Positions 1 through 7,486 of a stretch of DNA of 64,000 bases are shown one piece after another. The notes under the pieces are model-generated. The model saw only the letters and a program-made list of their open reading frames with translations. It did not search any database and was not told where the DNA came from. Position 1 is the first letter of the stretch, and each line of letters opens with the position of its first letter. This DNA comes from UMGS1387 sp045540015 (GTDB taxonomy: Bacteria; Bacillota; Clostridia; Oscillospirales; CAG-382), in NCBI GenBank assembly GCA_045540015.1, contig JAZQGP010000033.1:1-64000 (forward strand), in the 5' to 3' direction. The translations under genes and the position numbers were made by a program.

Positions 1-216
1 CTTGATTGCTTCAGCATATGTAAGGTTATCATCGGGAGCGAAGGTTGTTTCGGTTTTTCCGTTGATAATACCAAGCCTTACGGCATTATCAACATCTTCG
101 TAATACCAACTGTCAGGTTTAACATCGGTAAAGTTGGAATAGTGCTCCGCATTTACAACCGATGCAAAACTCATAATCATTGTTAAGCATAAAATAAATG
201 ATAAAATTCTTTTCAT
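1..216 (-). CDS. SLH-domain secreted protein, N-terminal part (cut by window edge)
   Basis: Reading in from the left edge on the minus strand is the first 72 codons of a protein that continues outside the window. ATG at 216-214 follows a GGAGGG ribosome binding site at 222-227. Residues 1-23 form a signal peptide (MKRILSFILCLTMIM...), and an S-layer homology repeat begins directly after it, with the typical order FTDV, WYYEDV, AVRLGIING and FAPDDNLTYAEAI. SLH repeats bind secondary cell-wall polymers, so the mature protein is expected at the cell surface. A second SLH protein lies near the right edge (61143-63410). What follows the first repeat cannot be seen. Confidence 0.85.
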   Translation of the reverse strand, partial: MKRILSFILCLTMIMSFASVVNAEHYSNFTDVKPDSWYYEDVDNAVRLGIINGKTETTFAPDDNLTYAEAIK

Positions 217-230
217 AATTACCCTCCAAA

Positions 231-1010
231 TTAAAAACTTCCGCCTCGTCCGCCGTGCGTTCTGCCGGAGGATGAGGTATGTGTGCCCGAACTTGATTTC
301 GGTTTTTCGGTTTTCGTAATCCTTGAATACAGAAACAAATCTCTTGAAGTCGTCAGATTCATACTGCCGGGCTTTATATAATTTGCCGCATAATTGTTTT
401 CTACCGCCGTTTTCATTTTCTTAAGCTTCTTTTTCATCATTATAAAGCCGAGTAAAAGAGGAGTTAATAGACAAACCAAAACAACACCGACAATGTATTT
501 TGTACTTAAATTCTTTTCGTTATATGGGTTTCCGTCTTTTGCCATCGAAAGAAACTCATCTGCGGTTTCAATATAAACAGAAAATGCCTTATAGTAGTTA
601 TCATCTTCAAGATAAGGTAATACCTTGCTTTCAAGATAGATAAGTCCGTTTTTGTTGAAATACTCACGACCTTTTCCGTGAGTGGTGAAGTGATATTCTC
701 TTGTGTCACGGCAAATGTAAAGCATTATACCGTCATCGTTTTCACCTGCACCGTAACCACCATAGTCATAAATATCATCAGCAGATGCTTCTGCAGTATC
801 TGATGTCATTTCACTTTCTGTATAAATTGCTACCTCAAAATCATATTCGTTTCTGACTTTATCAAGCTTTTCTGTAAGTGATGCAAGCTCCGATTGCATC
901 AAATATCCTGCTTCATCCACAATTGAAGGATTTTCAAATGATGCAAATACGGGCAAAAACAGAGTAAGCAAGAGTAGAGTAAGTAAAACACAAGAAAGTA
1001 ATTTTTTCAT
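231..1010 (-). CDS. TPM-domain (YgcG-like) membrane-anchored protein
   Basis: 259 residues. The start at 1010 is preferred over an in-frame start at 1160 because it has a GGGGGG ribosome binding site (1017-1022) and gives a signal peptide (residues 1-23, ending LPVFA). Residues 25-155 match the TPM domain (once DUF477): DEAGYL near 32, the DDGIMLYI strand near 92-99, and a helical end near 150. A membrane helix spans 171-191, a Lys-rich stretch follows, and the tail is Ser/Gly-rich ending GGRGGSF, as in YgcG-like proteins. TPM proteins have been reported as phosphatases or photosystem assembly factors; bacterial roles are mostly unknown. Its ribosome binding site lies against the stop of the zinc-ribbon gene upstream, so the two are probably co-translated. 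Confidence 0.8.
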   Translation of the reverse strand: MKKLLSCVLLTLLLLTLFLPVFASFENPSIVDEAGYLMQSELASLTEKLDKVRNEYDFEVAIYTESEMTSDTAEASADDIYDYGGYGAGENDDGIMLYICRDTREYHFTTHGKGREYFNKNGLIYLESKVLPYLEDDNYYKAFSVYIETADEFLSMAKDGNPYNEKNLSTKYIVGVVLVCLLTPLLLGFIMMKKKLKKMKTAVENNYAANYIKPGSMNLTTSRDLFLYSRITKTEKPKSSSGTHTSSSGRTHGGRGGSF

Positions 1011-1023
1011 ATATCGACCCCCC

Positions 1024-2109
1024 TTAATGCAAAAGCATCCAGCCGATAGCCGCTGCTGCCACATATGCGATTCCTGCCACTTTCGCAAAATATTTCCACT
1101 TTTTGCTATTATCAACAGGATATTCGCCAACGACTTTTCCCGTCTGACCATTAATAGCAAATTTATACATTTTATCCATATACTTAATATTGAGCATCCT
1201 CACAGGAAGGGGGGAGTATCTTATCTTGCCGTTTGAAAAGCTTATCCTTGAGTTTTCGGGAATTACAGCTGTGTAACGGTTGGTAGTGTCATTAAATGCC
1301 TCAATGGTTGAATTTTCAACTCGCTCATTTGCTCTTTCGATGCTTTCTTCTGCCGATACATCATATTTATCAGCCAAGTATCCAGAAAGATACGCTCCGC
1401 TAAATTCAACGGCATCTTCATAGTTGAACGGTTCTACAGCTTCCATATATGTATTGTCAGCCTTTTTTGATGCATTCACAGGAATATTGGCAAAGCCTAT
1501 CTGTCCGCTGCGGAATAGCTTAAAATAATCTGTTTTAGTATAATTATAATTTGAATCGCTCCATGCAGTTACTCTTTCTGCATTGTAGCTAACCGCAGCA
1601 TCACAGTCGCAGTCAAACATCCAGAACGGAACATACACGCCTGCCATTTCCTCGATTTTCTTTTTGTTCTTAAAGCTATCGGGAAGAAACGGTGCGTTTT
1701 TGAAATCTTTTTCAAAAGCTTCGATTGCCGCTTTCTTATTAAACTTAAACGGAATTATGTAATCAGGTCTGAGTGTTCCTTCAAACTGACCTTTGACGAT
1801 AGTGGAGTTGCCGCAATAAGGACAGACAGTAGAGCCAAGTGTGTCGTCACCTGAAATTTCTGCTCCGCAGGATGGACAGGAATAATTTGAAAGTTTAACC
1901 TCGTTTGTATCCTCGTAGCTTCTCGGTGTATAGCTTTCCCAATCAAACTTTGAGTTGCCGCCGGATGCTTCGCCACTTTCTGCCATCTGCTGCATCGTTT
2001 CAAGTGGGAATGTATTGTCGCAGGACTCACATATTAAGTTCTGCGTTTCGGCATCAAACACTAAAGGCGCCGTACAACAAGGACATTTATAGTTTTGAAT
2101 TGTATCCAT
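1024..2109 (-). CDS. Double zinc-ribbon protein with C-terminal membrane helix
   Basis: 361 residues. Two zinc ribbons open the protein: C9/C12 with C27/C30, and C78/C81 with C96/C99. The middle part (about 115-325) is typical of large zinc-ribbon proteins annotated as TFIIB-type zinc ribbon-containing, with aromatic strands such as VPFWMFDCD. A hydrophobic helix at 343-360 (GIAYVAAAAIGWMLL) should anchor the C-terminus in the membrane. It sits 13 bp upstream of the TPM gene, and this pairing with TPM proteins is common in Clostridia. Function unknown; a membrane-associated scaffold or chaperone is possible, but nothing in the sequence proves it. Confidence 0.75.
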   Translation of the reverse strand: MDTIQNYKCPCCTAPLVFDAETQNLICESCDNTFPLETMQQMAESGEASGGNSKFDWESYTPRSYEDTNEVKLSNYSCPSCGAEISGDDTLGSTVCPYCGNSTIVKGQFEGTLRPDYIIPFKFNKKAAIEAFEKDFKNAPFLPDSFKNKKKIEEMAGVYVPFWMFDCDCDAAVSYNAERVTAWSDSNYNYTKTDYFKLFRSGQIGFANIPVNASKKADNTYMEAVEPFNYEDAVEFSGAYLSGYLADKYDVSAEESIERANERVENSTIEAFNDTTNRYTAVIPENSRISFSNGKIRYSPLPVRMLNIKYMDKMYKFAINGQTGKVVGEYPVDNSKKWKYFAKVAGIAYVAAAAIGWMLLH

Positions 2110-2131
2110 AATCTTTCTCCCTCATTTCATT

Positions 2132-2419
2132 TTATAGTGTACAAAGCTCGGAGAATGCTTTCACCCTGTTACCGCAACGAGGGCAGTAGTGCATAGAATT
2201 TGAAAGAACCGTGCCGCATTTTTCACAGCTTATATGATAGGACTTATACAAATCATGTAAATTTGACTTAGGCAATTTAGTATTACACTTACTGCAATAC
2301 ATTCTGTTACTTGGTTCTAAGGAATTACACTCACTACATACCACCGAATGCTTCATAATGTCTGTTCCAAATCCAAAATAGGAAAGTGATTTTTTCCTAT
2401 TCGCGTTCCGTTTTTTCAT
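2132..2419 (-). CDS. Small double zinc-ribbon protein
   Basis: 95 residues counted from ATG 2419, which has GGAGG about 11 bases upstream. The in-frame GTG at 2431 overlaps that ribosome binding site and is less likely. A basic N-terminus (KKRNANRKK) is followed by two zinc ribbons: C28/C31/C42/C45 and C65/C68/C79/C82. It overlaps the end of the preceding gene by 23 bases, so the two are translationally coupled. There is no catalytic domain or membrane segment. It belongs with the neighbouring zinc-ribbon and TPM genes; the role is unknown. Confidence 0.65.
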   Translation of the reverse strand: MKKRNANRKKSLSYFGFGTDIMKHSVVCSECNSLEPSNRMYCSKCNTKLPKSNLHDLYKSYHISCEKCGTVLSNSMHYCPRCGNRVKAFSELCTL

Positions 2420-2789
2420 TTTCTTCTTCACCTCCGTAAAAAAGCTTTGCTCCGCATACGTGACAAAAATTAGATAGTTCCTGCGTTTTAGTTCCGCACA
2501 CCGGGCAATAGTCGGGGTAATCCTCTATCGGAACACATTGCACGCAGCTCCACACATCGGGATTATACATAGCGTCAATAACCCACTTGCCACATTTTTG
2601 GCATCTGTTAAAATATTCTTTTCCACCTTCACCCCAAGCACGCATAAGTTCTTCTTCGGGATTGTCAGCTCTAATCGGTTTTGATGAATATACAAGGGCG
2701 TGGGACAAGTCACAAAAAAATTCATAAATATTACCACTTGGAGTTTTATTAATCTTGAAGCTTGCTGTTTTGTTTTTCTTTACATCCAA
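2397..2789 (-). CDS. Zinc-ribbon protein with a TTG start
   Basis: 130 residues if started at TTG 2789, which has a clear GAAGGGAG ribosome binding site about 9 bases upstream. A longer reading to 2876 has no ribosome binding site and would run across the divergent promoter at 2830-2858. Cys pairs are at 63/66, 82/85, 95/98 and 109/112, so two four-Cys zinc sites are likely (CQKCGKW, CPVCGTK, CHVCGAK). The tail is acidic. It is first in the minus-strand zinc-ribbon/TPM group and overlaps the next gene. Function not recognised. Confidence 0.6.
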   Translation of the reverse strand: MDVKKNKTASFKINKTPSGNIYEFFCDLSHALVYSSKPIRADNPEEELMRAWGEGGKEYFNRCQKCGKWVIDAMYNPDVWSCVQCVPIEDYPDYCPVCGTKTQELSNFCHVCGAKLFYGGEEENEKTERE

Positions 2790-2829
2790 AGAACCCACTC
2801 CCTTCTTTTTACAAGAATTGCCCGAGACC

Positions 2830-2858
2830 TTGACTAAATCAATGTTTTGTAGTATAAT
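2830..2858 (+). promoter_or_regulatory. Sigma-A promoter for the lipoprotein-LuxR-XRE operon
   Basis: TTGACT at 2830-2835, a 17-base spacer, and a perfect TATAAT at 2853-2858. Transcription would start near 2865, leaving a leader of about 155 bases before the ATG at 3023. The element overlaps the upstream extension rejected for the divergent zinc-ribbon gene. Confidence 0.8.
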
Positions 2859-2923
2859 AAAAATATAGAAATACAAAAACAGATGTATTTTCTGATTTAA
2901 TTATACTTATATATTCAAAATAA

Positions 2924-2986
2924 ATCCCCACCCAAAATGCAAAAAAAATGTGGGATTGATAAGTACTTTTGAAAAAAGGGTGGGAT
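2924..2986 (+). promoter_or_regulatory. Leader inverted repeat with two alternative pairings
   Basis: In the leader of the 3023 gene, a C-rich strand at 2924-2933 (ATCCCCACCC) can pair with GGGTGGGAT at 2978-2986, with one C bulged. Part of it can instead pair with GTGGGAT at 2950-2956. The right arm ends about 25 bases before the ribosome binding site of the lipoprotein gene. Mutually exclusive pairing is a plausible control device, but no known RNA family is recognised. Confidence 0.4.
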
Positions 2987-3022
2987 TTTGGGTAGGTATA
3001 TTGTGTTGAGAAGGAGTAGATT

Positions 3023-4387
3023 ATGAAAAGAATTATTGCCTCGCTTGTTTTGATTGTTTTTATCACATCATTGTTTTCAGCTTGTGAAAGCAAAAAGAAA
3101 ATTACCGATCCTGATAATCCTGTTACACTTACAATGTGGCATGTGTATGGGAGTCAGACAAAGTCACCTTTTAATGTTGAAATTAATAAGTTTAACAGTA
3201 CCGTTGGTAAAGAAAAAGGAATTATTGTTAATGTTGTTTCAGTAACAAGTTCATCTGCGATAGATAAGGCACTTTCTGATGCTGCAAATGATGAGCCGGG
3301 TGCTGAAAAATTGCCGGATTTGTTTACGGCTTATCCGAGAGTGGCTGAGCTTGTGGGCAAAGAACGTCTGCTTTCGTGGAATGATTATTTTTCAAAAGAG
3401 GAACTTTCCGAATATACAAATAAATTTATTTTAGAAGGATATTTCGGAGACGAGCTGCTAATGCTCCCCATTGCAAAATCTTCAGAAGTATTCTATTTAA
3501 ACAAAACATTATTTGATGAATTCAGCAAAGAAACATCATGCAGTGTAAATGATTTAAAAACCTTTGACGGACTTTTCAAAACATCAAATGCATACTATGA
3601 CTGGTCATGTGGGCAAAGCTTTACACAGATAAACGACTTTTATCATTATTCATATATAGGAATGCAAACACAGGGTGAAAATTTCGTCAAAGACGGAAAA
3701 TTAAACCTTGAAAATAAAGCATTTGAAAATATATGGAATCCTTTGGCAAGATGTGCAATTTATGGCGGAATATGTCTTGATGACGGATATGCGGCATCTC
3801 GTTGGAAAACGGTTGAGATTATATCAAACATAGGCTCTACAGCCGATGTTTTGTACCAGCCTGATAGTGTAATCTATCCTGACAACACCACGGTTAAAAT
3901 AAAATCAATTTCTATGCCTTATCCTCTTTTTGATAAAGACACACCTGCTTCAGTTCATCGCGGCACCGGACTATTTGCTGTAAAGAGTAATGATGAGAGA
4001 AAAAATTATGCAGCATATATTTTTGCAAAATGGATAACCGAAGAAGAAAACAACATAGATTTTGTAACAGAAGCAGGATACCTTCCGGTAAAAGACGATG
4101 CATTTAATCTTTTGTTTGAAACAAAGGATTCTATTGAAAATGAAAACTACAGAAACCTCTATGACACCATTGATATAATGTTCGGGGATTATGAAATGTA
4201 CGCACTTCCTTTATATGACGGAGCATCTGATGTTCAGAAAAGCTATGAAGAAAATGTAAGATTAGTTTTAAGCTCTGCTCATACTCAATATAAGAACAGA
4301 GTTGCTTCAGGCGAAGATAAAGAAAGTGTACTAAACGAACTTACAAAAGCATCACTTTCAGAAATCAAAAAGCTTTCTGAAAAATAA
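3023..4387 (+). CDS. Extracellular solute-binding lipoprotein (ABC sugar-type)
   Basis: 454 residues. ATG at 3023 has an AAGGAG site 6 bases upstream. The signal peptide ends in a lipobox FSAC with Cys21 as lipidation site. The body resembles family 1 extracellular solute-binding proteins: TLTMWHVYG near the start, AKSSEVFYLNKTLFDE in the middle, and a late GTGLFAVKS...AAYIFAKWITEEE segment. Such proteins usually deliver oligosaccharides to an ABC permease, but no permease or ATPase gene is nearby. The gene 22 bp downstream encodes a membrane sensor-regulator with an outer domain, so this protein may present a ligand to that sensor. That role is inferred from context. Confidence 0.8.
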   Translation: MKRIIASLVLIVFITSLFSACESKKKITDPDNPVTLTMWHVYGSQTKSPFNVEINKFNSTVGKEKGIIVNVVSVTSSSAIDKALSDAANDEPGAEKLPDLFTAYPRVAELVGKERLLSWNDYFSKEELSEYTNKFILEGYFGDELLMLPIAKSSEVFYLNKTLFDEFSKETSCSVNDLKTFDGLFKTSNAYYDWSCGQSFTQINDFYHYSYIGMQTQGENFVKDGKLNLENKAFENIWNPLARCAIYGGICLDDGYAASRWKTVEIISNIGSTADVLYQPDSVIYPDNTTVKIKSISMPYPLFDKDTPASVHRGTGLFAVKSNDERKNYAAYIFAKWITEEENNIDFVTEAGYLPVKDDAFNLLFETKDSIENENYRNLYDTIDIMFGDYEMYALPLYDGASDVQKSYEENVRLVLSSAHTQYKNRVASGEDKESVLNELTKASLSEIKKLSEK

Positions 4388-4409
4388 TTGAGATAAGAGC
4401 GAATAGATC

Positions 4410-6083
4410 ATGAAACTATTAAGATATTTTGAATATAAAAACTTAATAAACCACATAAAGACCGAAAAACTTTCTATGCGCAGAAGGTTTGTTTTGTATA
4501 TCATAACCGTAATCGCTATGTTTTTGGCACTTCTTTTGCTCCTTTTAAATCTGTTTGGAGTATTGAACCCCGCCGACAGAGAACTTTCAGATATTCTTGA
4601 CACACAACTTGCGACCTACTCTGAAAAAATTGAGAATGATATAGACAAAACCGCAGCGTACGCAATTTCTTTTTCCGAGCAACTTGAAGCTGATATTCAA
4701 AAATATATGTTTCAAAATAATATGACCTTTGATGACTTGAAAGATAATCCTGATGCAATTGATAAATTGCAAGGAGAACTTTACAACACTGTATATCTTA
4801 ATATGCAGATGGCCCCGTCAAGCGGTGCATTTTATATTTTAAATACAACAGTCAACTCAAAGAGCGAGACTCCTTTGTGCAGCGGAATTTATCTAAAATA
4901 TGTGAATTTGTATTCAGAAAATACCGCAAACAAACAATTCACTCTCTACAGAGGCGCTCTCGCAACCGGCAAAAACAATGATTTATTATTTCATAGTGGA
5001 TGGCAAATCGAGTGCAAAACTGATTTCTTTGAAAATAGCGACTCGTTTTTTGCGAATAATACCCGTTATGTTTTAAGTTCTGTAAAAGAAATTCCAGAAA
5101 CCTGGGAAAGCGCAAGATATGTTTTTGTTCCGATACATGATGTTAAAAATAATATTATCGGTGTGTGCGGATTTGAAATTAACAACCTTTATTTTCAGCT
5201 TGCGCAAAAACCTACTGACGATAGCCTAGGACACGTTGTATATGGTCTTTTGAATACAGAAAATGGTAAACTCTCCGGACAGTTCACATCAAATAGCCAC
5301 TATGTTTCGGACTTCGAAGATGCATCCCTTAAAGTCTATGAGAAAAACAACTTTTCTATTTTTGATTTTGGAACATATACTTGCATAGGCAAAACTAAAA
5401 AGATACGTCTTGGAAACAATGTTTTCGATGTATCCGTTATGATTACGCAGGCGCAATACAACAAATATATTCAAGAAGGTCGCAGAAACCTTGCCTTGAT
5501 TCTCCTTTTCGTTACCGTTTTTGCTATTGTTTCTTGTATGATCCTAAGCAAAAAATATGTATCTCCCATATTAAGAAAAATAGAGCAAATTAAAACATCA
5601 CAGAATTTTGGTGACGACGAAACTAAAATTAAGGAAATTGATGACCTCTTTGCTTTTCTTCGAGAAAAGGATAACCAGTATGAGGCTCAGCTTGAAGTCT
5701 TGGAGGAATCCAAACATGTTGCAGAAGAGGAAGCAACAAAAGCAAAAGCAGCATATGAAAGAGCTTTAAAGGAATACGAGCTTGTTAAATGTGAGATTGA
5801 ACAGCTTTCTGAGAAACATGAAAATAACATTGTTCTTGAAGAATATGAATATTTCCTTTGCAACCTCAGTACACTTACTGCATCTGAATACAGAATTTAT
5901 GAATTATATCTTCAAGGCAAAAACGGGAAACAAATTGCTGAAATTGTCGGAATTAAAGAAAACACTCTTAAATTTCACAATAAAAACATTTATTCAAAGC
6001 TTGGAATTTCTTCCCGCAAACAGCTACTTAAGTTTGCCGCTTTAAAGCAACAGCAGGATAGAAAAGGAGAGATAAATCAGTGA
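4410..6083 (+). CDS. Membrane-anchored sensor with C-terminal LuxR DNA-binding domain
   Basis: 557 residues. A short cytoplasmic start is followed by a membrane helix (about 26-49), an outer sensory region (about 60-350, with Cache-like strands such as YVFVPIHDVKNNIIGVCGFEI), a second helix (about 360-380), a long Glu/Lys-rich coiled coil (about 405-475), and a LuxR-type helix-turn-helix at about 485-540 (LTASEYRIYELYLQGKN, ENTLKFHNKNIYSKL). It is therefore a one-component transmembrane transcription regulator. There is no kinase or receiver domain. The solute-binding lipoprotein gene lies 22 bp upstream, and the stop codon overlaps the start of an XRE-type gene. Signalling across the membrane through the coiled coil is inferred from the layout. 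Confidence 0.8.
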   Translation: MKLLRYFEYKNLINHIKTEKLSMRRRFVLYIITVIAMFLALLLLLLNLFGVLNPADRELSDILDTQLATYSEKIENDIDKTAAYAISFSEQLEADIQKYMFQNNMTFDDLKDNPDAIDKLQGELYNTVYLNMQMAPSSGAFYILNTTVNSKSETPLCSGIYLKYVNLYSENTANKQFTLYRGALATGKNNDLLFHSGWQIECKTDFFENSDSFFANNTRYVLSSVKEIPETWESARYVFVPIHDVKNNIIGVCGFEINNLYFQLAQKPTDDSLGHVVYGLLNTENGKLSGQFTSNSHYVSDFEDASLKVYEKNNFSIFDFGTYTCIGKTKKIRLGNNVFDVSVMITQAQYNKYIQEGRRNLALILLFVTVFAIVSCMILSKKYVSPILRKIEQIKTSQNFGDDETKIKEIDDLFAFLREKDNQYEAQLEVLEESKHVAEEEATKAKAAYERALKEYELVKCEIEQLSEKHENNIVLEEYEYFLCNLSTLTASEYRIYELYLQGKNGKQIAEIVGIKENTLKFHNKNIYSKLGISSRKQLLKFAALKQQQDRKGEINQ

Positions 6084-6301
6084 CAATAGCCGATAGATTG
6101 AATAAAATAATTAAAGAACAGAACATCACAAAAGTAGAGTTCGCAAGGAGAGTCGGTATTACAGAAAATTATATCTATATACTTACCGGCAAAGGTCGTC
6201 CCGATAAGAATCAAAACAGAGTCATTTCTCCTATGCTTGCAAAGGTTATCGCTATGGAGTTTGGGTATGATGAAAATTGGGTTTTGAATGGTGATGAATA
6301 A
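6080..6301 (+). CDS. Small XRE-family helix-turn-helix regulator
   Basis: 73 residues, essentially one Cro/C1-type helix-turn-helix domain: RLNKIIKEQNITKVEFARRVGI, then NYIYILTGKGRP as the recognition part, ending FGYDENWVLNGDE, as in short XRE proteins. The start is a GTG that overlaps the TGA of the LuxR sensor gene by four bases (GTGA), with GGAGAG just upstream, so translation is coupled. It closes the three-gene operon and is followed at once by a strong terminator. It probably represses this operon or its targets; targets are unknown. Confidence 0.8.
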   Translation: MTIADRLNKIIKEQNITKVEFARRVGITENYIYILTGKGRPDKNQNRVISPMLAKVIAMEFGYDENWVLNGDE

Positions 6302-6315
6302 GTGAATATATGATA

Positions 6316-6353
6316 AGAGCCTCCGAGGACAACTCCCCGGAGGCTCTGTTTTT
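6316..6353 (+). terminator. Rho-independent terminator after the sensor operon
   Basis: A perfect 10-bp stem, AGAGCCTCCG at 6316-6325 with CGGAGGCTCT at 6338-6347, then GTTTTTG. It ends the lipoprotein-LuxR-XRE transcription unit. Confidence 0.9.
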
Positions 6354-6358
6354 GCGTA

Positions 6359-6912
6359 CTATCTACTTTCTAAAATCAGTTTTTTTGCAAGTATAAACAA
6401 GCTATTATCAACCGATGGGATGTCCCTTGCAAGAGGATCTTTTATGTATTCTAAATCGGGATTAAAATCAGATTTTACGGATTGATAAATCCTTGTTCGA
6501 GCATTGACCTCTGCTTCTGCATAAGATATTTATAATCTTCAATTACGGGAGCGATTATCACTCTGACTTTTTCGAGATTGTTTGCATAAAAATCAGGTCG
6601 CAAGTACATATCACGATGTTACCATATTGCAGCATTGGCTATGTCAACAAGCTCGCCATAGCTATAACCATTGGTTTGTCCGTTCAGCCAAGCATTAAAG
6701 AATATTCGATTTGATTTTGCTCTTGCATCGGCATATCCCAAGCCGTTCTGCACTTCAGTTAAAACATCTCCAATAAAACTTTCAACAATAATTATTGCTT
6801 CATTTGTGGCATTGCAGGGTGTTGACTCTCTCGGGACCTCTGCTGCATTCACAGAAAAAGAGCTTATTAAAACTAATACGATTGATATGATGGATATGAT
6901 TGATTTTTTCAT
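6359..6912 (-). pseudogene. Decayed secreted-protein gene (in-frame stop plus frameshift)
   Basis: An ATG at 6912 with a strong GGAGG site starts a 97-residue reading frame: a signal peptide (about 1-23, ending SVNAA), then sequence up to NAAIW and a TAA at 6621-6619. Coding-like sequence continues in the same frame beyond the stop (HRDMYLRPDFYANNLEKVRV...). After a shift near 6510 it resumes in another frame (YAEAEVNARTRIYQSV...), running to a TAG at 6361-6359. The simplest reading is one ancestral gene of about 180 codons broken twice. The family is not recognised. The 97-residue product could also be a real short secreted protein with an unrelated tail. Confidence 0.45.
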
Positions 6913-7022
6913 TTTGAAACACCTCCTGCATAAACTATGTCCTCAAAAACAAATTCTTCAGCAGTATGTTTTATCTGTTCCATAGCAGAAACCCAAGCCA
7001 TTTGGTCTTTTGGTATCTTCAT
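6909..7022 (-). CDS. Possible 37-residue leader ORF coupled to the decayed gene
   Basis: An ATG at 7022 opens 37 codons (MKIPKDQMAWVSAMEQ...) ending in a TGA that overlaps the ATG at 6912 by four bases. The ribosome binding site of the 6912 gene lies inside it. It has no clear ribosome binding site of its own, so it may be a remnant of an upstream gene. No family recognised. Confidence 0.3.
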   Translation of the reverse strand: MKIPKDQMAWVSAMEQIKHTAEEFVFEDIVYAGGVSK

Positions 7023-7059
7023 TTTATCAGAAGGCTTTTACTTTGACGAATGTGCGGAT

Positions 7060-7099
7060 AAAAAGAAAAGAGGAAAACCCATTTTACTGAGTTTTCCTC
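7060..7099 (-). terminator. Minus-strand terminator-like hairpin
   Basis: GAGGAAAAC at 7070-7078 pairs with GTTTTCCTC at 7091-7099. On the minus strand the stem is followed by a T-rich run (TTTTCTTTTT). No minus-strand gene is recognised just upstream. Confidence 0.55.
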
Positions 7100-7144
7100 A
7101 TCTTCTTACCTCGCAATGCCCGTATTTCTACTTAGTGTCCTTTA

Positions 7145-7174
7145 GAACACTCGGCGTTGAGTGCTTCTTTTTTT
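7145..7174 (+). terminator. Plus-strand terminator-like hairpin
   Basis: GAACACTC at 7145-7152 pairs with GAGTGCTTC at 7159-7167 (one bulge), followed by seven T. It stands directly before the tRNA-like element. Confidence 0.5.
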
Positions 7175-7189
7175 CTTTTAATTGATGAA

Positions 7190-7326
7190 GTTCGGGAATC
7201 GAACCCGAGAGGGCTTTTTGCGTTAAGAAAAGCTGCCGGTGGCAGTTTTTAGCAAAAAGGGCGAGACGACTCGTTCGTCGAGTGGTTAGTATGCGAAGCA
7301 GACGGCGATTCCCGTACGGGTCACCA
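7190..7326 (+). repeat. tRNA-like palindromic element ending in CACCA
   Basis: The outer arms CGGGAATCG (7193-7201) and CGATTCCCG (7306-7314) are inverted copies. Inside is a large imperfect hairpin: CTTTTTGC with GCAAAAAG, plus GCTGCC with GGCAG. The last 21 bases (7306-7326) read like the T-arm 3' half and acceptor end of a bacterial tRNA-Glu, including GGGTCACCA. No full cloverleaf can be folded: the matching 5' acceptor strand and anticodon arm are missing. It may be a tRNA-derived remnant, an attachment-site scar or a small structured RNA. Confidence 0.5.
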
Positions 7327-7327
7327 G

Positions 7328-7358
7328 AAAAAAGCTCTTTCAAAATATTGCTTTTTTT
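7328..7358 (+). terminator. Terminator after the tRNA-like element
   Basis: AAAAAAGC at 7328-7335 pairs with GCTTTTTT from 7350, with a 14-base loop and a T-run. It begins one base after the CACCA end, as expected for a transcribed RNA. Confidence 0.65.
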
Positions 7359-7435
7359 ATTTTAGTCGTTTCAATATACCAATTTATACAATCCAACTTA
7401 TGTTTTGAAAAATATTACATATTCCCAAAAAGCAA

Positions 7436-7464
7436 TTGACACATAAAGACATACGCCTTATAAT
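7436..7464 (+). promoter_or_regulatory. Consensus sigma-A promoter for the GH20-like gene
   Basis: TTGACA at 7436-7441, 17 bases, TATAAT at 7459-7464. This is a perfect consensus promoter, and the start codon at 7487 follows after a short leader of about 15 bases. Confidence 0.9.
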
Positions 7465-7486
7465 GTAGACAAAGGAGGCGTGTCTA

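Larger units (their letters stand above)
7023..7486. other. Gene-free region rich in terminator-like hairpins
   Basis: No credible protein gene lies here. It contains a minus-strand terminator-like hairpin (7060-7099), a plus-strand one (7145-7174), the tRNA-like palindromic element (7190-7326) with its terminator (7328-7358), and the promoter of the 7487 gene. Confidence 0.7.

Noticed and set aside
231..1160. Longer start of the TPM protein at 1160
   Set aside because: It overlaps the zinc-ribbon gene and hides the signal peptide; ATG 1010 has the better ribosome binding site.
7190..7326. Intact tRNA-Glu gene
   Set aside because: Only the T-arm 3' half and acceptor end match; no 5' acceptor strand or anticodon arm can be paired.
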